Source of the DNA: Clostridiales bacterium | Lineage (GTDB): Bacteria; Bacillota; Clostridia; TANB77; CAG-508 | Reading direction: 5' to 3' | NCBI GenBank assembly: GCA_003534295.1 | Contig: DPDV01000002.1 | Location: 55,571 to 119,570 of the forward strand | DNA: 64,000 nt | Part shown: piece by piece, positions 1-9,400 of the stretch | How the letters are laid out: each line of letters opens with the position of its first letter | How positions within the stretch are numbered: position 1 is the stretch's first letter | The notes under the pieces: generated by a model | Seen by the model: the letters and a program-made list of their open reading frames with translations, nothing else | Databases searched by the model: none | What the model was told of the DNA's origin: nothing | Position numbers and translations under genes: made by a program

Positions 1-162
1 GCCGGAGCAAATGGTAATAAATCAGCTATAATAGCTGCTAACTCAATAGAAACTTTACAAATAAGAATAGCAAATATAGTTAAAGAGATAGAAAGAGATG
101 AAGTAGATATACTAAAAACATATGCATACATAGAAAAAGATGACAAAATAACAATGGAGTAA
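1..162 (+). CDS. C-terminal fragment of an unidentified protein
   Basis: An open frame runs from the first base of the window to a TAA at 160-162 (53 residues visible). The visible part is helical and charged, with a stretch like NIVKEIERDEVDILKTYAY, and has no membrane segment or recognisable motif. The start lies outside the window. I do not recognise the family. It converges with the minus-strand gene that ends two bases downstream. Confidence 0.5.
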   Translation, partial: AGANGNKSAIIAANSIETLQIRIANIVKEIERDEVDILKTYAYIEKDDKITME

Positions 163-163
163 A

Positions 164-499
164 TCAACTAAGTAACAGCATAATTAAAGCAATAAACAAA
201 TATTGGTCATCAACTTTTTCGGTATACAAAAAGAAAAGTAATCCCATAAGAAGTATATCATCAGAGTATAATTTTATACCAAAAATTTCAAATAGAATAT
301 CCTCGTCCTTTGAATCCGTAGGCTTAGGCTCTGCGGATTTTTTTTGATTTGCAGTTGCCTTTTCTTTCTGCGTTGTACAAGTAGGCATTATCTTTTTTAG
401 ATTATTGTACGGATAATTAGCATATCCGTAAGGAGACATGTAATTTCTTCTGTAAAAAGGATAAAAAGGAAAATTAAACATTATTTTTTTTGTCACCAC
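164..499 (-). CDS. small hypothetical protein with hydrophobic C-terminus
   Basis: This 111-residue protein starts with a Tyr/Pro/Asn-rich segment (PFYPFYRRNYMSPYGYANY). A Lys/Pro/Ser-rich linker follows, and the last 40 residues are the hydrophobic block DDILLMGLLFFLYTEKVDD plus a second hydrophobic helix. A C-terminal block of this DDILL...LYxExVDD type is familiar from small proteins of spore-forming Clostridia, but I know of no proven function. It overlaps the upstream gene by 26 bases, so the two are probably translated together. A role in the spore or its envelope is only a guess. Confidence 0.6.
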   Translation of the reverse strand: MVTKKIMFNFPFYPFYRRNYMSPYGYANYPYNNLKKIMPTCTTQKEKATANQKKSAEPKPTDSKDEDILFEIFGIKLYSDDILLMGLLFFLYTEKVDDQYLFIALIMLLLS

Positions 500-848
500 C
501 TAATGGGTTAAATGCTTCAAAAACTTTGCCCATACTAAAAATTTTTATGTACTGATCTACTTTGGACTTTCGGCTATCTCGTAAATAAGGCTTTAAGGAT
601 TTTAAAAGATTAGACCTAGGGTCATTTTGAGGATTATTCATGGAGTCCATAATTGTTTTTATTTTTAAAATAGTATCAAAATCTATACCAGAAGTATCAA
701 ATGAGGTATCATTATTAGAAGAAGTACTTGAGTCGTTTTTAGCAGAGTTAGAGAAATTATTTACAATGTTTTTAATATCATCAGGCAATTCATTGTTTTT
801 TAGCATACTATTTAATTTGTTCATAATATCAGACATATCGTTACTCAT
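474..848 (-). CDS. small hypothetical protein, Asn/Ser/Asp-rich
   Basis: A 124-residue soluble protein preceded by a strong GGAGGAG ribosome-binding site. The N-terminus has the repeated motif SDIMNKLNSMLKNNELP, the middle is low-complexity Ser/Asn/Asp, and the C-terminal half (ILKIKTIMDSM ... LLKSLKPYLRDSRKSKVDQY) looks like a compact helical domain ending in FNPLGGDKK. It sits between two other small genes on the same strand with tight spacing, which suggests one operon. The family is not recognised with certainty. Confidence 0.65.
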   Translation of the reverse strand: MSNDMSDIMNKLNSMLKNNELPDDIKNIVNNFSNSAKNDSSTSSNNDTSFDTSGIDFDTILKIKTIMDSMNNPQNDPRSNLLKSLKPYLRDSRKSKVDQYIKIFSMGKVFEAFNPLGGDKKNNV

Positions 849-879
849 AAAATCTCCTCCTTCTATATAGGTAATAATA

Positions 880-898
880 GGGCGAAGCTAATCGCCCG
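880..898. repeat. dispersed palindromic repeat, copy 1
   Basis: GGGCGA and TCGCCC form a short inverted repeat between two small minus-strand genes. The same core occurs near 14989, 28406, 29707 and 36336. As RNA it would form a hairpin, but no T-tract follows, so terminator function is doubtful. Confidence 0.55.
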
Positions 899-904
899 TA
901 AGAC

Positions 905-1072
905 TTAATGATTACTATTATTATTGTTTTTAATTTCATTTATAATAGTTTCTTTATCTTTAGAGTTTAAAATTTTACTAGCTTTTGCAATGCCAGCCTC
1001 CAAATCCTTTTTATCCATTTTAGACAAAATTGACATTAACTTAGCCATATCCATATTGTTGCCATTATTCAT
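905..1072 (-). CDS. 55-residue hypothetical protein
   Basis: A short open frame starting at the ATG at 1072-1070, with a GAGGTGA ribosome-binding site seven bases upstream. It encodes 55 residues: MNNGNNMDMAKLMSILSKMD, a Lys/Asp-rich helix, and an Asn-rich tail. The pattern MAKLMSILSKMDKKDLEAGI resembles the N-terminus of the next gene (SDIMNKLNSML), so the two may be related helical proteins. It is the first gene of the small minus-strand cluster that ends at 164. The function is unknown. Confidence 0.6.
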   Translation of the reverse strand: MNNGNNMDMAKLMSILSKMDKKDLEAGIAKASKILNSKDKETIINEIKNNNNSNH

Positions 1073-1454
1073 AAAATCACCTCTATAAAATATATGTATA
1101 AAATACTATAATATAATATTAGAAAAAAGAAAAAATGTTACAATAACAAAATAAAATATTAAGTTGCCTTACGAAATGGAGTTAAAACAATAACAATGAC
1201 TGCAAAAGGGCGTGTCCCTAATGCAACAAAAAATTACAAAAAAGAACATCCCAAAAGCGATGATTTGTAATATAAATTTAATATTAGAGGAGTAAAATGT
1301 AGTTCCGTAATGTGTTAAGCATATTAAGGGAGAAAGGGCGTAAAAAATATGTTGAAAAATAAATAAAAAATGCTAAAATATAGTATATGTATATATAGAA
1401 ACTATGAAAATGTCTATTATTATACATAAAGAGTTGAAAAAAGTCGGAAAACTC
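1073..1454. other. intergenic stretch between divergent units
   Basis: About 380 bases with no convincing gene. A stretch from 1163 to 1270 is open (it reads ...TAKGRVPNATKNYKKEHPKSDDL) and could be a decayed fragment of something, but it has no start with a usable ribosome-binding site. I looked for c-di-GMP and other riboswitch signatures before the surface-protein gene and saw none. Confidence 0.4.
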
Positions 1455-1483
1455 TTGAAAATTAAACTAAAATTGAGTATAAT
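1455..1483 (+). promoter_or_regulatory. sigma-A promoter of the surface-protein genes
   Basis: TTGAAA at 1455-1460 and a perfect TATAAT at 1478-1483 are separated by 17 bases. They lie about 75 bases upstream of the first giant surface-protein gene, and an AGAGTT/AACTCT hairpin overlaps the -35 side. Confidence 0.7.
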
Positions 1484-1556
1484 AAAATTATAGTGTATTA
1501 ATATGGGTGAACCATAATTATATATATAAAATATTAATCTTTATTGGGAGGTTTTT

Positions 1557-4500
1557 ATGAAAAAAATTACAAAAAAATTATTAGCATCAGTTCTTACATT
1601 TATAATATTTTTTGCAGAGCTATCAACATTAGGAATGTATGGAATAGCATATGCAACAGAAGCAAGAGATACTGCAACAAGTAATCAAAATGTAGAATTT
1701 GATGTTTACTTTGCAAATGAAAAAAGAGAAATAGTATCAGACGTAAATACAGAAGATGCAAAAATGTATTTAAATATTAAAGTAAAAGAAGCTGGCTATC
1801 TAAAAAATGGAATAGTTAGTTTTTCTAGTGCAAACTTTAATGTGAAAACTGGATTTGAAAATGAATACATTCAAGAGATTAAGGAAGACAAAATATATTT
1901 AAAACAACTAGATACAAATTCAAATATATTAATAGAACTTCCAATAATTCCAAAAAAAGATGATATTGTATCAGCAGACAATTTTATACAAGAAAGCAAA
2001 GTTAGAATAGATGGTACATATGTAAATGCAAAAGGAAAAGAAATAGCAATAGAAAAAGAACATACTGTTAAATTAATATTAAATGGAGAAGCAAAAATAG
2101 TTGCAGAAGCAACTATTAATAAGTATGTTCCTTACAAATTAGGCGAAGAATATGGAGTAATTTTACAATATAAAATTAAAACAGGATTAGAAAACAATAA
2201 TCTACCAATAAAAACAACAGAATTACAAGTAAAAGTTCCAACAATAAATGAAAATACTCCAAATGATATAAAAGTAATGGCAAACAATACAAAAGCAACA
2301 AATGGAAAAGAAGATGGAATAGATTTTGTACAAACTAACTGGAACTATAATGAAGAAGCAAAATTAGTTGATATAAAGGTAGAAAACATTTTAGAAAATA
2401 ACAACATAACATGGAAAAAGAATTGTACAGATGAATATTTAGTTACTTTTAAATATGAAGGAAAAGAAATATATGACTATGTAAATTCAACAGAAAAATT
2501 TAATGTATCAACAGATTTTACAGCAAAAATAGAAGCATATAATAATATAGAAACAATAAAAGAACAAGAATTTACAGGAAAAGCAGAAATTACAAAGAAA
2601 ATAAATGAAATTGTGGATTTTAATATAGAAGCTACAAAGGAAATTAGTAAAGGACATATATATGCAAACTTTAATGCAAAAGAAAAAGTTGAAACATCAT
2701 ATACAGTAAAATATACAGCTAACATTGCATACGCAAATTTAATTAATGCAATAGAATTTACTCAAGAGGCAGATAATTATAAAGATGGAACAACAGAATA
2801 TAGCACAGTAGTTTCTAGTAAAAATGAAATTTATACAACTAAGATAAGCGTTTCAGAAAATGTATTTAACAAAATTTTGGGAACAGAAGGATATATAGAT
2901 ATATTTAATCCAAACCTAGAAAAAGTTGGAACAATAAATAAACAAAGTTTAAAAGATGGTTTATATACATTTGATTGTAAAGACTTAGATTTAAACAAAT
3001 TGACATTAAAAACAAGTGCTCCAACAACAGAAGGTACATTGAATATATATGTAGAAAAATCAATAAAAGGCGAAAATGGATATAGCAAAGAAGAAATTAA
3101 ATCATTTAAAGAAATAAATGCAAGCGTAATAGGAAAAACAGAATTGGCAGAACAAACAAAACAGGGAAAAATTACTTTAAAAGAACCTATATCAAAAGCA
3201 GAATTAACAATAAGCAAAAATAACTTATCTACAATAACTGTAAATGAAAATGTAGAAATAAGAGCAACATTAGATACTTCAAATATTAACAATAGCTTAT
3301 ATAAAAACCCAACAATAAAATTGGTATTTCCAAAATACTTTGAAAAAATAGAAATATCAGATGCAAAATTGTTGTTTGAGAATGAATTGAAATTAAAAAA
3401 CAATAATTGGTCAACTGAAAATGGAAATAAAGTATTAACTTTATCATTTGAAGGTACACAAACAAAATATAATTCAGAAGCAACAACAAAAGGTGCAACA
3501 ATATCTATATTAGCTGATATAACATTAGAAAAACTAACACCAAGTATGCAAGAAAAAATAAAAATGTATTATACAAATGAAAATACAAACCTTTATGATA
3601 AAACAGAAAATAAAATAGGAATAACAGAAACAAATATTAATCTTGTAGCTCCAACAGGAGTAGTAACAGCTAATGGAGTTAAAGACTATGCAGATGGAGA
3701 AAAAGCTATTTTATCAATGTCAGGAGATACACAAGTTGGAAAAATAGCAGTAGGTGCAGATGAAAAAGTAGCAACAATTAACGGACTTATACTTAACAAC
3801 AATAACAACAGTATTTCAAATGTTAAAATATTAGGAAGACTACCATTCAAAGGTAACAAACAAATAGATACAGATACAGAATTAAAAAGTACATTTAGTG
3901 CTACATTGCAAGATAAAATACAAATAAATGCTAACAGCGAAACAGTAAAAGTATATTATTCAGAAAATGCAAATGCAACAAAGGATTTAGAAAATGCAGA
4001 AAATGCATGGACATTAGAAATGGATAACATGGAAAAAGCTAAGTCATATTTAATAATATTAGATACAGATTTAAACACAGGCGATAAAGTGGAATTCAAT
4101 TATAAAGTAAAAATTCCATCAGAGTTACCATACAATAATACTTCATATACTACATATAAAGTATATTATGATAATAACGAACAAGCTGGAACATCAGCAG
4201 AAACAAAGCTTTCTCCAATAATAGGTATATCAACAGGAGAAGGACCAAAATTAAAAGTTACATTAACATCAAATATGCCAGAAGGAGCAGAAGTTAGAGA
4301 AAGACAAATTGTAAGATTCACAGCAATAGTAGAAAACGTGGGAGAAACAACAGCAGAAAATGTTGAATTAAGCATAGATGCACCAGAGCATACAACACAT
4401 GTTGAATATGATGTTTCAACAAGAAGTTTTATAGAAGCAAATGAGAAGAACAAAAAAGTATTATTAGGAAGTATTGCACCAGGAAAGTCTGTAGAAAAAA

Positions 4501-6449
4501 TATATGAGCTTAAAATGAATAATATAGAAGATTTATCAGAAACTGTAGAAATATTAAATAAGGTAAAAGCATCAGGTACAACATCTAATGAATACAAATT
4601 ATCACTTAAAAAAGCATCATTAAAGGTTGAAACAACAACTCCAATTAAACCACAAACCTTATTAATAAAAGGAAATAAAATAGAATTTATGACATCAATA
4701 AAAAATGTTTCTGAACAAGATATGAATGATGTAATCTGGGAAATGAGTATTCCAACAGGATTAGAAGTAATGAAATCTATAGGTCATAATGATTTTATAT
4801 CAACAAAAGACAACAGCAATGATGGCGAAACAAAATCTGGAGCTACAAAAATCTTGTTAGGAGACCTTAAAGCAGGGGAAACTAAATATGTAACAATAGA
4901 ATTAGGAGTACAAGAACCAGCAGAAGAAATAAATATTGTTTCAAAAGTAAGTGCAAAAAATGTACCAGAGCATTATTCTAATGAATTTATATTCTATGGA
5001 AAGAAAATAGAATTACAAATAGAACAAAATGTAAAACAAGGACAAAAACAAACTGTAAAAGAAGGAGAAAATATAGAATACATTGTTACTGTAGAAAATA
5101 TTGGAGAATTAGTTTCAACAGAAAATGTAGTAGAGATAAAAATTCCAACAGAAACAAGATTGGTAGAAGCTAAATATATATACAATGGAACAGAATATGT
5201 AGAGGATTCAACATATGACAACATATTGTCTATAGATATAAATAGTTTACAACCAAACGAAAAAATTGATATAAATGTAAAACTTGTTGCAAAACAATTA
5301 GGAGAACAACAAGAAAAAGAAGTAATAATTGAACCTGCAACATTAACAGCAACAGCAATAGACAAAATACAAGCTACAAATAAATTGAAATTTTATATTC
5401 AACCTTCATTAGAAAACAGAAAATACAAAATATCTGGTACTGCATGGTTAGATGCAAACAAAAATGGACAAAGAGAAGAAACAGAAACATTATTGCCAAA
5501 TATGCAAGTAATGTTAGTATATAAAGAAAATGGCGAATTAGTAAAAGATTCAGAAACAGATATGCCTAAAAAAATAACAACAGATGAAAATGGAAAATAT
5601 GAATTCTTAAATCTAGACAAAGGCGAATATTTAGTAGTATTTATATATGATACAGAAAAATATAGTGTTACAGAATTTAATGCGAAGGGTGTAGAACCAA
5701 GCATAAACTCAGATGCAATAGAATTTGAAATGGAAATAGAAGGAAGTAATAAAAAAGTAGCAGTATCTGATGTATTAAAAATAGAAGATACAGATATTAG
5801 AGACATAGACATAGGATTATATATAGCAGAAAAATTTGACTTAAAATTAGATAAACATATAAGCAAAATAACATTAACAACACCAACAATAGGAACACAA
5901 GTATATAACAAAAATAATGAAAAACTATCAAAAGTAGAAGTTCTAAACAAGAATGTTGGACAAAGTAGCTTTATAGTAGAATACAAAATAATTGTAACTA
6001 ACGAAGGAACAGCAGTAGGATATGTTAAAAAAGTAGTAGACTACTTACCAAAAGAAGCAAAATTTAACTCTGAGTTAAATAAGGATTGGTTTTTAGCAAA
6101 AGACGGAAATGCATATAATTCTATATTAGCAGATGTAAAATTAGAGCCAGGACAAAGCAAAGAACTAACATTAGTATTAAGCTATAATATTACAGAAGAT
6201 TTAATAGGAAATATAGTAAATAACAATGCCGAAATATATGAAAGCTATAATGAACAAGGTTTACAAGATATAGACTCAAAGGCAGGAAATAAAATACCAA
6301 CAGAAGATGATATGTCAAATGCAGATATAGCTGTATCAATAGTAACAGGTAAAATAGTAGGATATACAACACTTACATTATTTATATTAGCAATATTGGT
6401 ATTTGGTATATATGAGATAAAAAAACAAGTTTTGAACAAAAAAATATAG
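1557..6449 (+). CDS. giant secreted repeat protein, C-terminally membrane anchored
   Basis: A 1630-residue exported protein. Residues 1-35 form a signal peptide (basic start, hydrophobic core, AYA-type cleavage site). A long Asn/Lys/Thr/Glu-rich region of beta-rich modules follows. Around residues 905-1260 there are at least three DUF11-like adhesion modules (for example ENVGETTAENVELSIDAP and VENIGELVSTENVVEI). An SdrD B-like module (SGTAWLDANKNGQREETE ... TDENGKYEFLNLDKGEYLV) lies near 1285-1360, then another DUF11-like module. The end is one transmembrane helix and a KKQVLNKK tail. No LPXTG motif is visible, so the anchor is probably the helix itself. It forms an operon with the next gene (18-base gap, AAAGGAGG site). 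The likely role is adhesion or surface structure. Confidence 0.8.
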   Translation: MKKITKKLLASVLTFIIFFAELSTLGMYGIAYATEARDTATSNQNVEFDVYFANEKREIVSDVNTEDAKMYLNIKVKEAGYLKNGIVSFSSANFNVKTGFENEYIQEIKEDKIYLKQLDTNSNILIELPIIPKKDDIVSADNFIQESKVRIDGTYVNAKGKEIAIEKEHTVKLILNGEAKIVAEATINKYVPYKLGEEYGVILQYKIKTGLENNNLPIKTTELQVKVPTINENTPNDIKVMANNTKATNGKEDGIDFVQTNWNYNEEAKLVDIKVENILENNNITWKKNCTDEYLVTFKYEGKEIYDYVNSTEKFNVSTDFTAKIEAYNNIETIKEQEFTGKAEITKKINEIVDFNIEATKEISKGHIYANFNAKEKVETSYTVKYTANIAYANLINAIEFTQEADNYKDGTTEYSTVVSSKNEIYTTKISVSENVFNKILGTEGYIDIFNPNLEKVGTINKQSLKDGLYTFDCKDLDLNKLTLKTSAPTTEGTLNIYVEKSIKGENGYSKEEIKSFKEINASVIGKTELAEQTKQGKITLKEPISKAELTISKNNLSTITVNENVEIRATLDTSNINNSLYKNPTIKLVFPKYFEKIEISDAKLLFENELKLKNNNWSTENGNKVLTLSFEGTQTKYNSEATTKGATISILADITLEKLTPSMQEKIKMYYTNENTNLYDKTENKIGITETNINLVAPTGVVTANGVKDYADGEKAILSMSGDTQVGKIAVGADEKVATINGLILNNNNNSISNVKILGRLPFKGNKQIDTDTELKSTFSATLQDKIQINANSETVKVYYSENANATKDLENAENAWTLEMDNMEKAKSYLIILDTDLNTGDKVEFNYKVKIPSELPYNNTSYTTYKVYYDNNEQAGTSAETKLSPIIGISTGEGPKLKVTLTSNMPEGAEVRERQIVRFTAIVENVGETTAENVELSIDAPEHTTHVEYDVSTRSFIEANEKNKKVLLGSIAPGKSVEKIYELKMNNIEDLSETVEILNKVKASGTTSNEYKLSLKKASLKVETTTPIKPQTLLIKGNKIEFMTSIKNVSEQDMNDVIWEMSIPTGLEVMKSIGHNDFISTKDNSNDGETKSGATKILLGDLKAGETKYVTIELGVQEPAEEINIVSKVSAKNVPEHYSNEFIFYGKKIELQIEQNVKQGQKQTVKEGENIEYIVTVENIGELVSTENVVEIKIPTETRLVEAKYIYNGTEYVEDSTYDNILSIDINSLQPNEKIDINVKLVAKQLGEQQEKEVIIEPATLTATAIDKIQATNKLKFYIQPSLENRKYKISGTAWLDANKNGQREETETLLPNMQVMLVYKENGELVKDSETDMPKKITTDENGKYEFLNLDKGEYLVVFIYDTEKYSVTEFNAKGVEPSINSDAIEFEMEIEGSNKKVAVSDVLKIEDTDIRDIDIGLYIAEKFDLKLDKHISKITLTTPTIGTQVYNKNNEKLSKVEVLNKNVGQSSFIVEYKIIVTNEGTAVGYVKKVVDYLPKEAKFNSELNKDWFLAKDGNAYNSILADVKLEPGQSKELTLVLSYNITEDLIGNIVNNNAEIYESYNEQGLQDIDSKAGNKIPTEDDMSNADIAVSIVTGKIVGYTTLTLFILAILVFGIYEIKKQVLNKKI

Positions 6450-6467
6450 GAAAGGAGGTTAGTAGAA

Positions 6468-9400
6468 ATGATAAAAAACAAATGGACAGTTAAAATAATA
6501 CTATTAGTAACAGTTATATTGGCTGGATTGATTTTATGCATTAATTCAATTAATGGTATTCCAGATGCAGAAACAAATTATAAAGAAATATATTCTGCAA
6601 TGCTTAATGCTAATCAAGAAGATAATTTGAATTGGGGAAATGAAACAGGCTTTGAAGTTAACCCTGATAACATACAGAGCAATGGTTTTGAAGTTCCTAA
6701 AGTAGAAGGAAGAGCTATATATTGTACTCAAAGAGACGTCACTTTAGCTATGACTTCTGCAATGTGGAGAGGAGAGAGCAGTGCATATACTTACTACTGG
6801 TCAACGCCTAAAGTAGAAGATATATTTAACCCTGCAAATGGAAATTTATGGTCAAGAAAATTAACAGATACTGAAATAAGTGCAATTAATAATGTAAATA
6901 ACTTTGGATTGCCAGCTACAATAAGAACTAGGGGATATTATAAATGTAGTAATAATCATACAACTATTTCAGCAGATAAAGCATATGTTATTACTGCAGA
7001 TCCTTGTAATCAATGGACACCAAGAAAGCAAATTGTTATGTGGATGTTACAAATAACTGGTGGAATAAATGTTGATAATGCTGAAACTATTATTGCAAAA
7101 CTGAAACTTGATGGTAGCAAAGCGCAGTTTGTAAGGGACAACGTAGATGCCATTAAGCAACTTTACAATGAAGCAATAAAGTATGGAAAATTTAAAGAGA
7201 GAGTTAATAATGCGCTTTCTAATGATGGAAACTATGCAACTAATCTTACAGATGTAGATAATATAACATCAGAATATTATACAAGTAATTCAAATAAATA
7301 TATAAAAGTCGGACCATACACTATGAAATATGTAAATGGAAAATACTTAAATGAAGAAATCATATTTGGTGGAATTGGTGGAAAAGTGGATAACGAAACA
7401 CTTGGATTATATATTCAAAACGGAAACCAAAAAATAAAAGTAAATAAAATAATAACAGATGATAAAATAACGAATACAAAAAACTTTAAACCATGTGAGG
7501 AAAGTGATCCAGTTTCAGGACTTTATGTGGAACATACAACTGATTTTATGAGACCTTCATCAGAAAAAGAATTTTACATCTTAATTCCAAAAACAGAATT
7601 AGAAGCTGATGCAAAACTATATGCGCATTTTACATGGATGGAAGCTAAAGGAGAAGAATGTGTAAAAAATGGAATAAGTTATCAAATTTCAGAAGGCAGT
7701 TTAGAGAAAGAAAATGAAATAACAAGATTAAAACCTAATAAGGACAAAAAGATAAAATTTGAAGCAGCGTTTACTCAACAATTAACAGAATTTAATGGAG
7801 AAAGAGAACTAAAAGAATTTACTTTAGACCTAGGCACAGTTCAACCACCTTCAAAAGAGGGATCATATTCTATTAACATGAGAAAAATTTATGAAGATGA
7901 AAATGGAGTTGAACATGGACTAGAAGGAGCAGAATTTTTAATTAATGGTCTTCTAACGTATGTATCAGATAAAGATGGATATATATTAAGAAGTCATCAA
8001 GTTATAAATGCTTCGGGAACTGAAACATGGACAGTTGAAGAGAAAAGTGCACCAGAAGGATATATTACGCAACCATTAAAAATAGTATTTAATGTATATA
8101 AAGTATATAACTCAACGACAAATACCTATGAAGTAGATAGAATTGAAATTGTTTCAGCAAATAGTAATGCAAAAGTTACATTTAATAAAGAAAATCAAAC
8201 TATTACAGTACAAATAAAAAATATTAAGGCAAATCCAGAAAATCCAGATGACCTACTTGATGCATATGAGATAAAAGCAAGGAAAGTAAATGAACAAGGA
8301 AATGGATTAGCAGGTGCTAAGTTTAATATAACATGGCCAACAGGAAAAACAAGTGAAGCAACATCAAATGAAAACGGAGATCTTGTTATATCAGGTCAAA
8401 CACCTACGTTACTACTTAATTCAGAAGGAGAAGATCATTTCAAAATAGAAGAAATAGAAGCTCCTGCTGGATATAAAATGATAAATGGAGCAATAGAATT
8501 TGATGTTAAAAAGGAAAAATTAATAACAATAGATGGAACAGATAAGTATGGAATAACAGGAATAATAAATGTAAATGCTCCAGAAGGTGTTACAATTGAA
8601 CTAAATGGAAGAGGAGAAATATCTATTGTTATACCAAACCAAAAAGATATAAAACTAATTTCAATTGGTGGAAATGTTTGGGAAGATGCAAAAACTGGAA
8701 AAGCAAGTTTAGGAGATGGTATAAACAGTACAACAAATAATGTTGACAAAAACTTAGAAAACATAAAAGTAAGTTTATATACAGAAGATATGAAACTTGC
8801 AGAGCTAATGCCAGCTGATAGTGTAACAAACATATACAATAGAATAAACCCTACTTTAACAGATGCAAATGGAAACTACAAATTTGAAGGTGTAGACGAA
8901 AGCAAAAAATATTATGTTGTATTTGAATATGATGGTCAAGTATATATGCCAACAGAATACCTGGCAAAAGGAATTTCTGGCGATACAATTCAAAACTATA
9001 ATTCAGTAGAAGAAATGTTGGGAGAACTAACTAATATTGGTACAGGAAGAGATAATGGAAATAGTGGAAGCACCGGAGGAAAAAACACTGGAACAGGAAC
9101 CAATACGGGTTCAGGTAAAAATACCCAAACAAATACAGAATGGTTTGAAAAATGGAAAGCAAATTCAAAAGCAAGTGAACTTGAAACAAATACTGGAAAA
9201 AACACAATAGAAGGAAGACAAACATTTAATAATAGATTTGCAGAAATTGGAGCATCTCCAAAGAACTATATAAGCAAAAACACTTTAGGAATAAGTACAT
9301 ATTTAGTTGAAGAAGAAGGAATATATTATAATAAGTCTTACACAAGATTAGAACTAATGGGATATACTTTAAAGAAAACATCAAAAGGTGTAGCATATGT

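Noticed and set aside
1163..1270. Open stretch ending in PNATKNYKKEHPKSDDL
   Set aside because: It looks protein-like but lacks a start with a ribosome-binding site and cannot be assigned; kept only as a note.
2477..6541. Many long minus-strand frames under the giant surface genes
   Set aside because: They are rich in Ser, Phe and Leu as expected from complementing A-rich coding DNA, and have no ribosome-binding sites.
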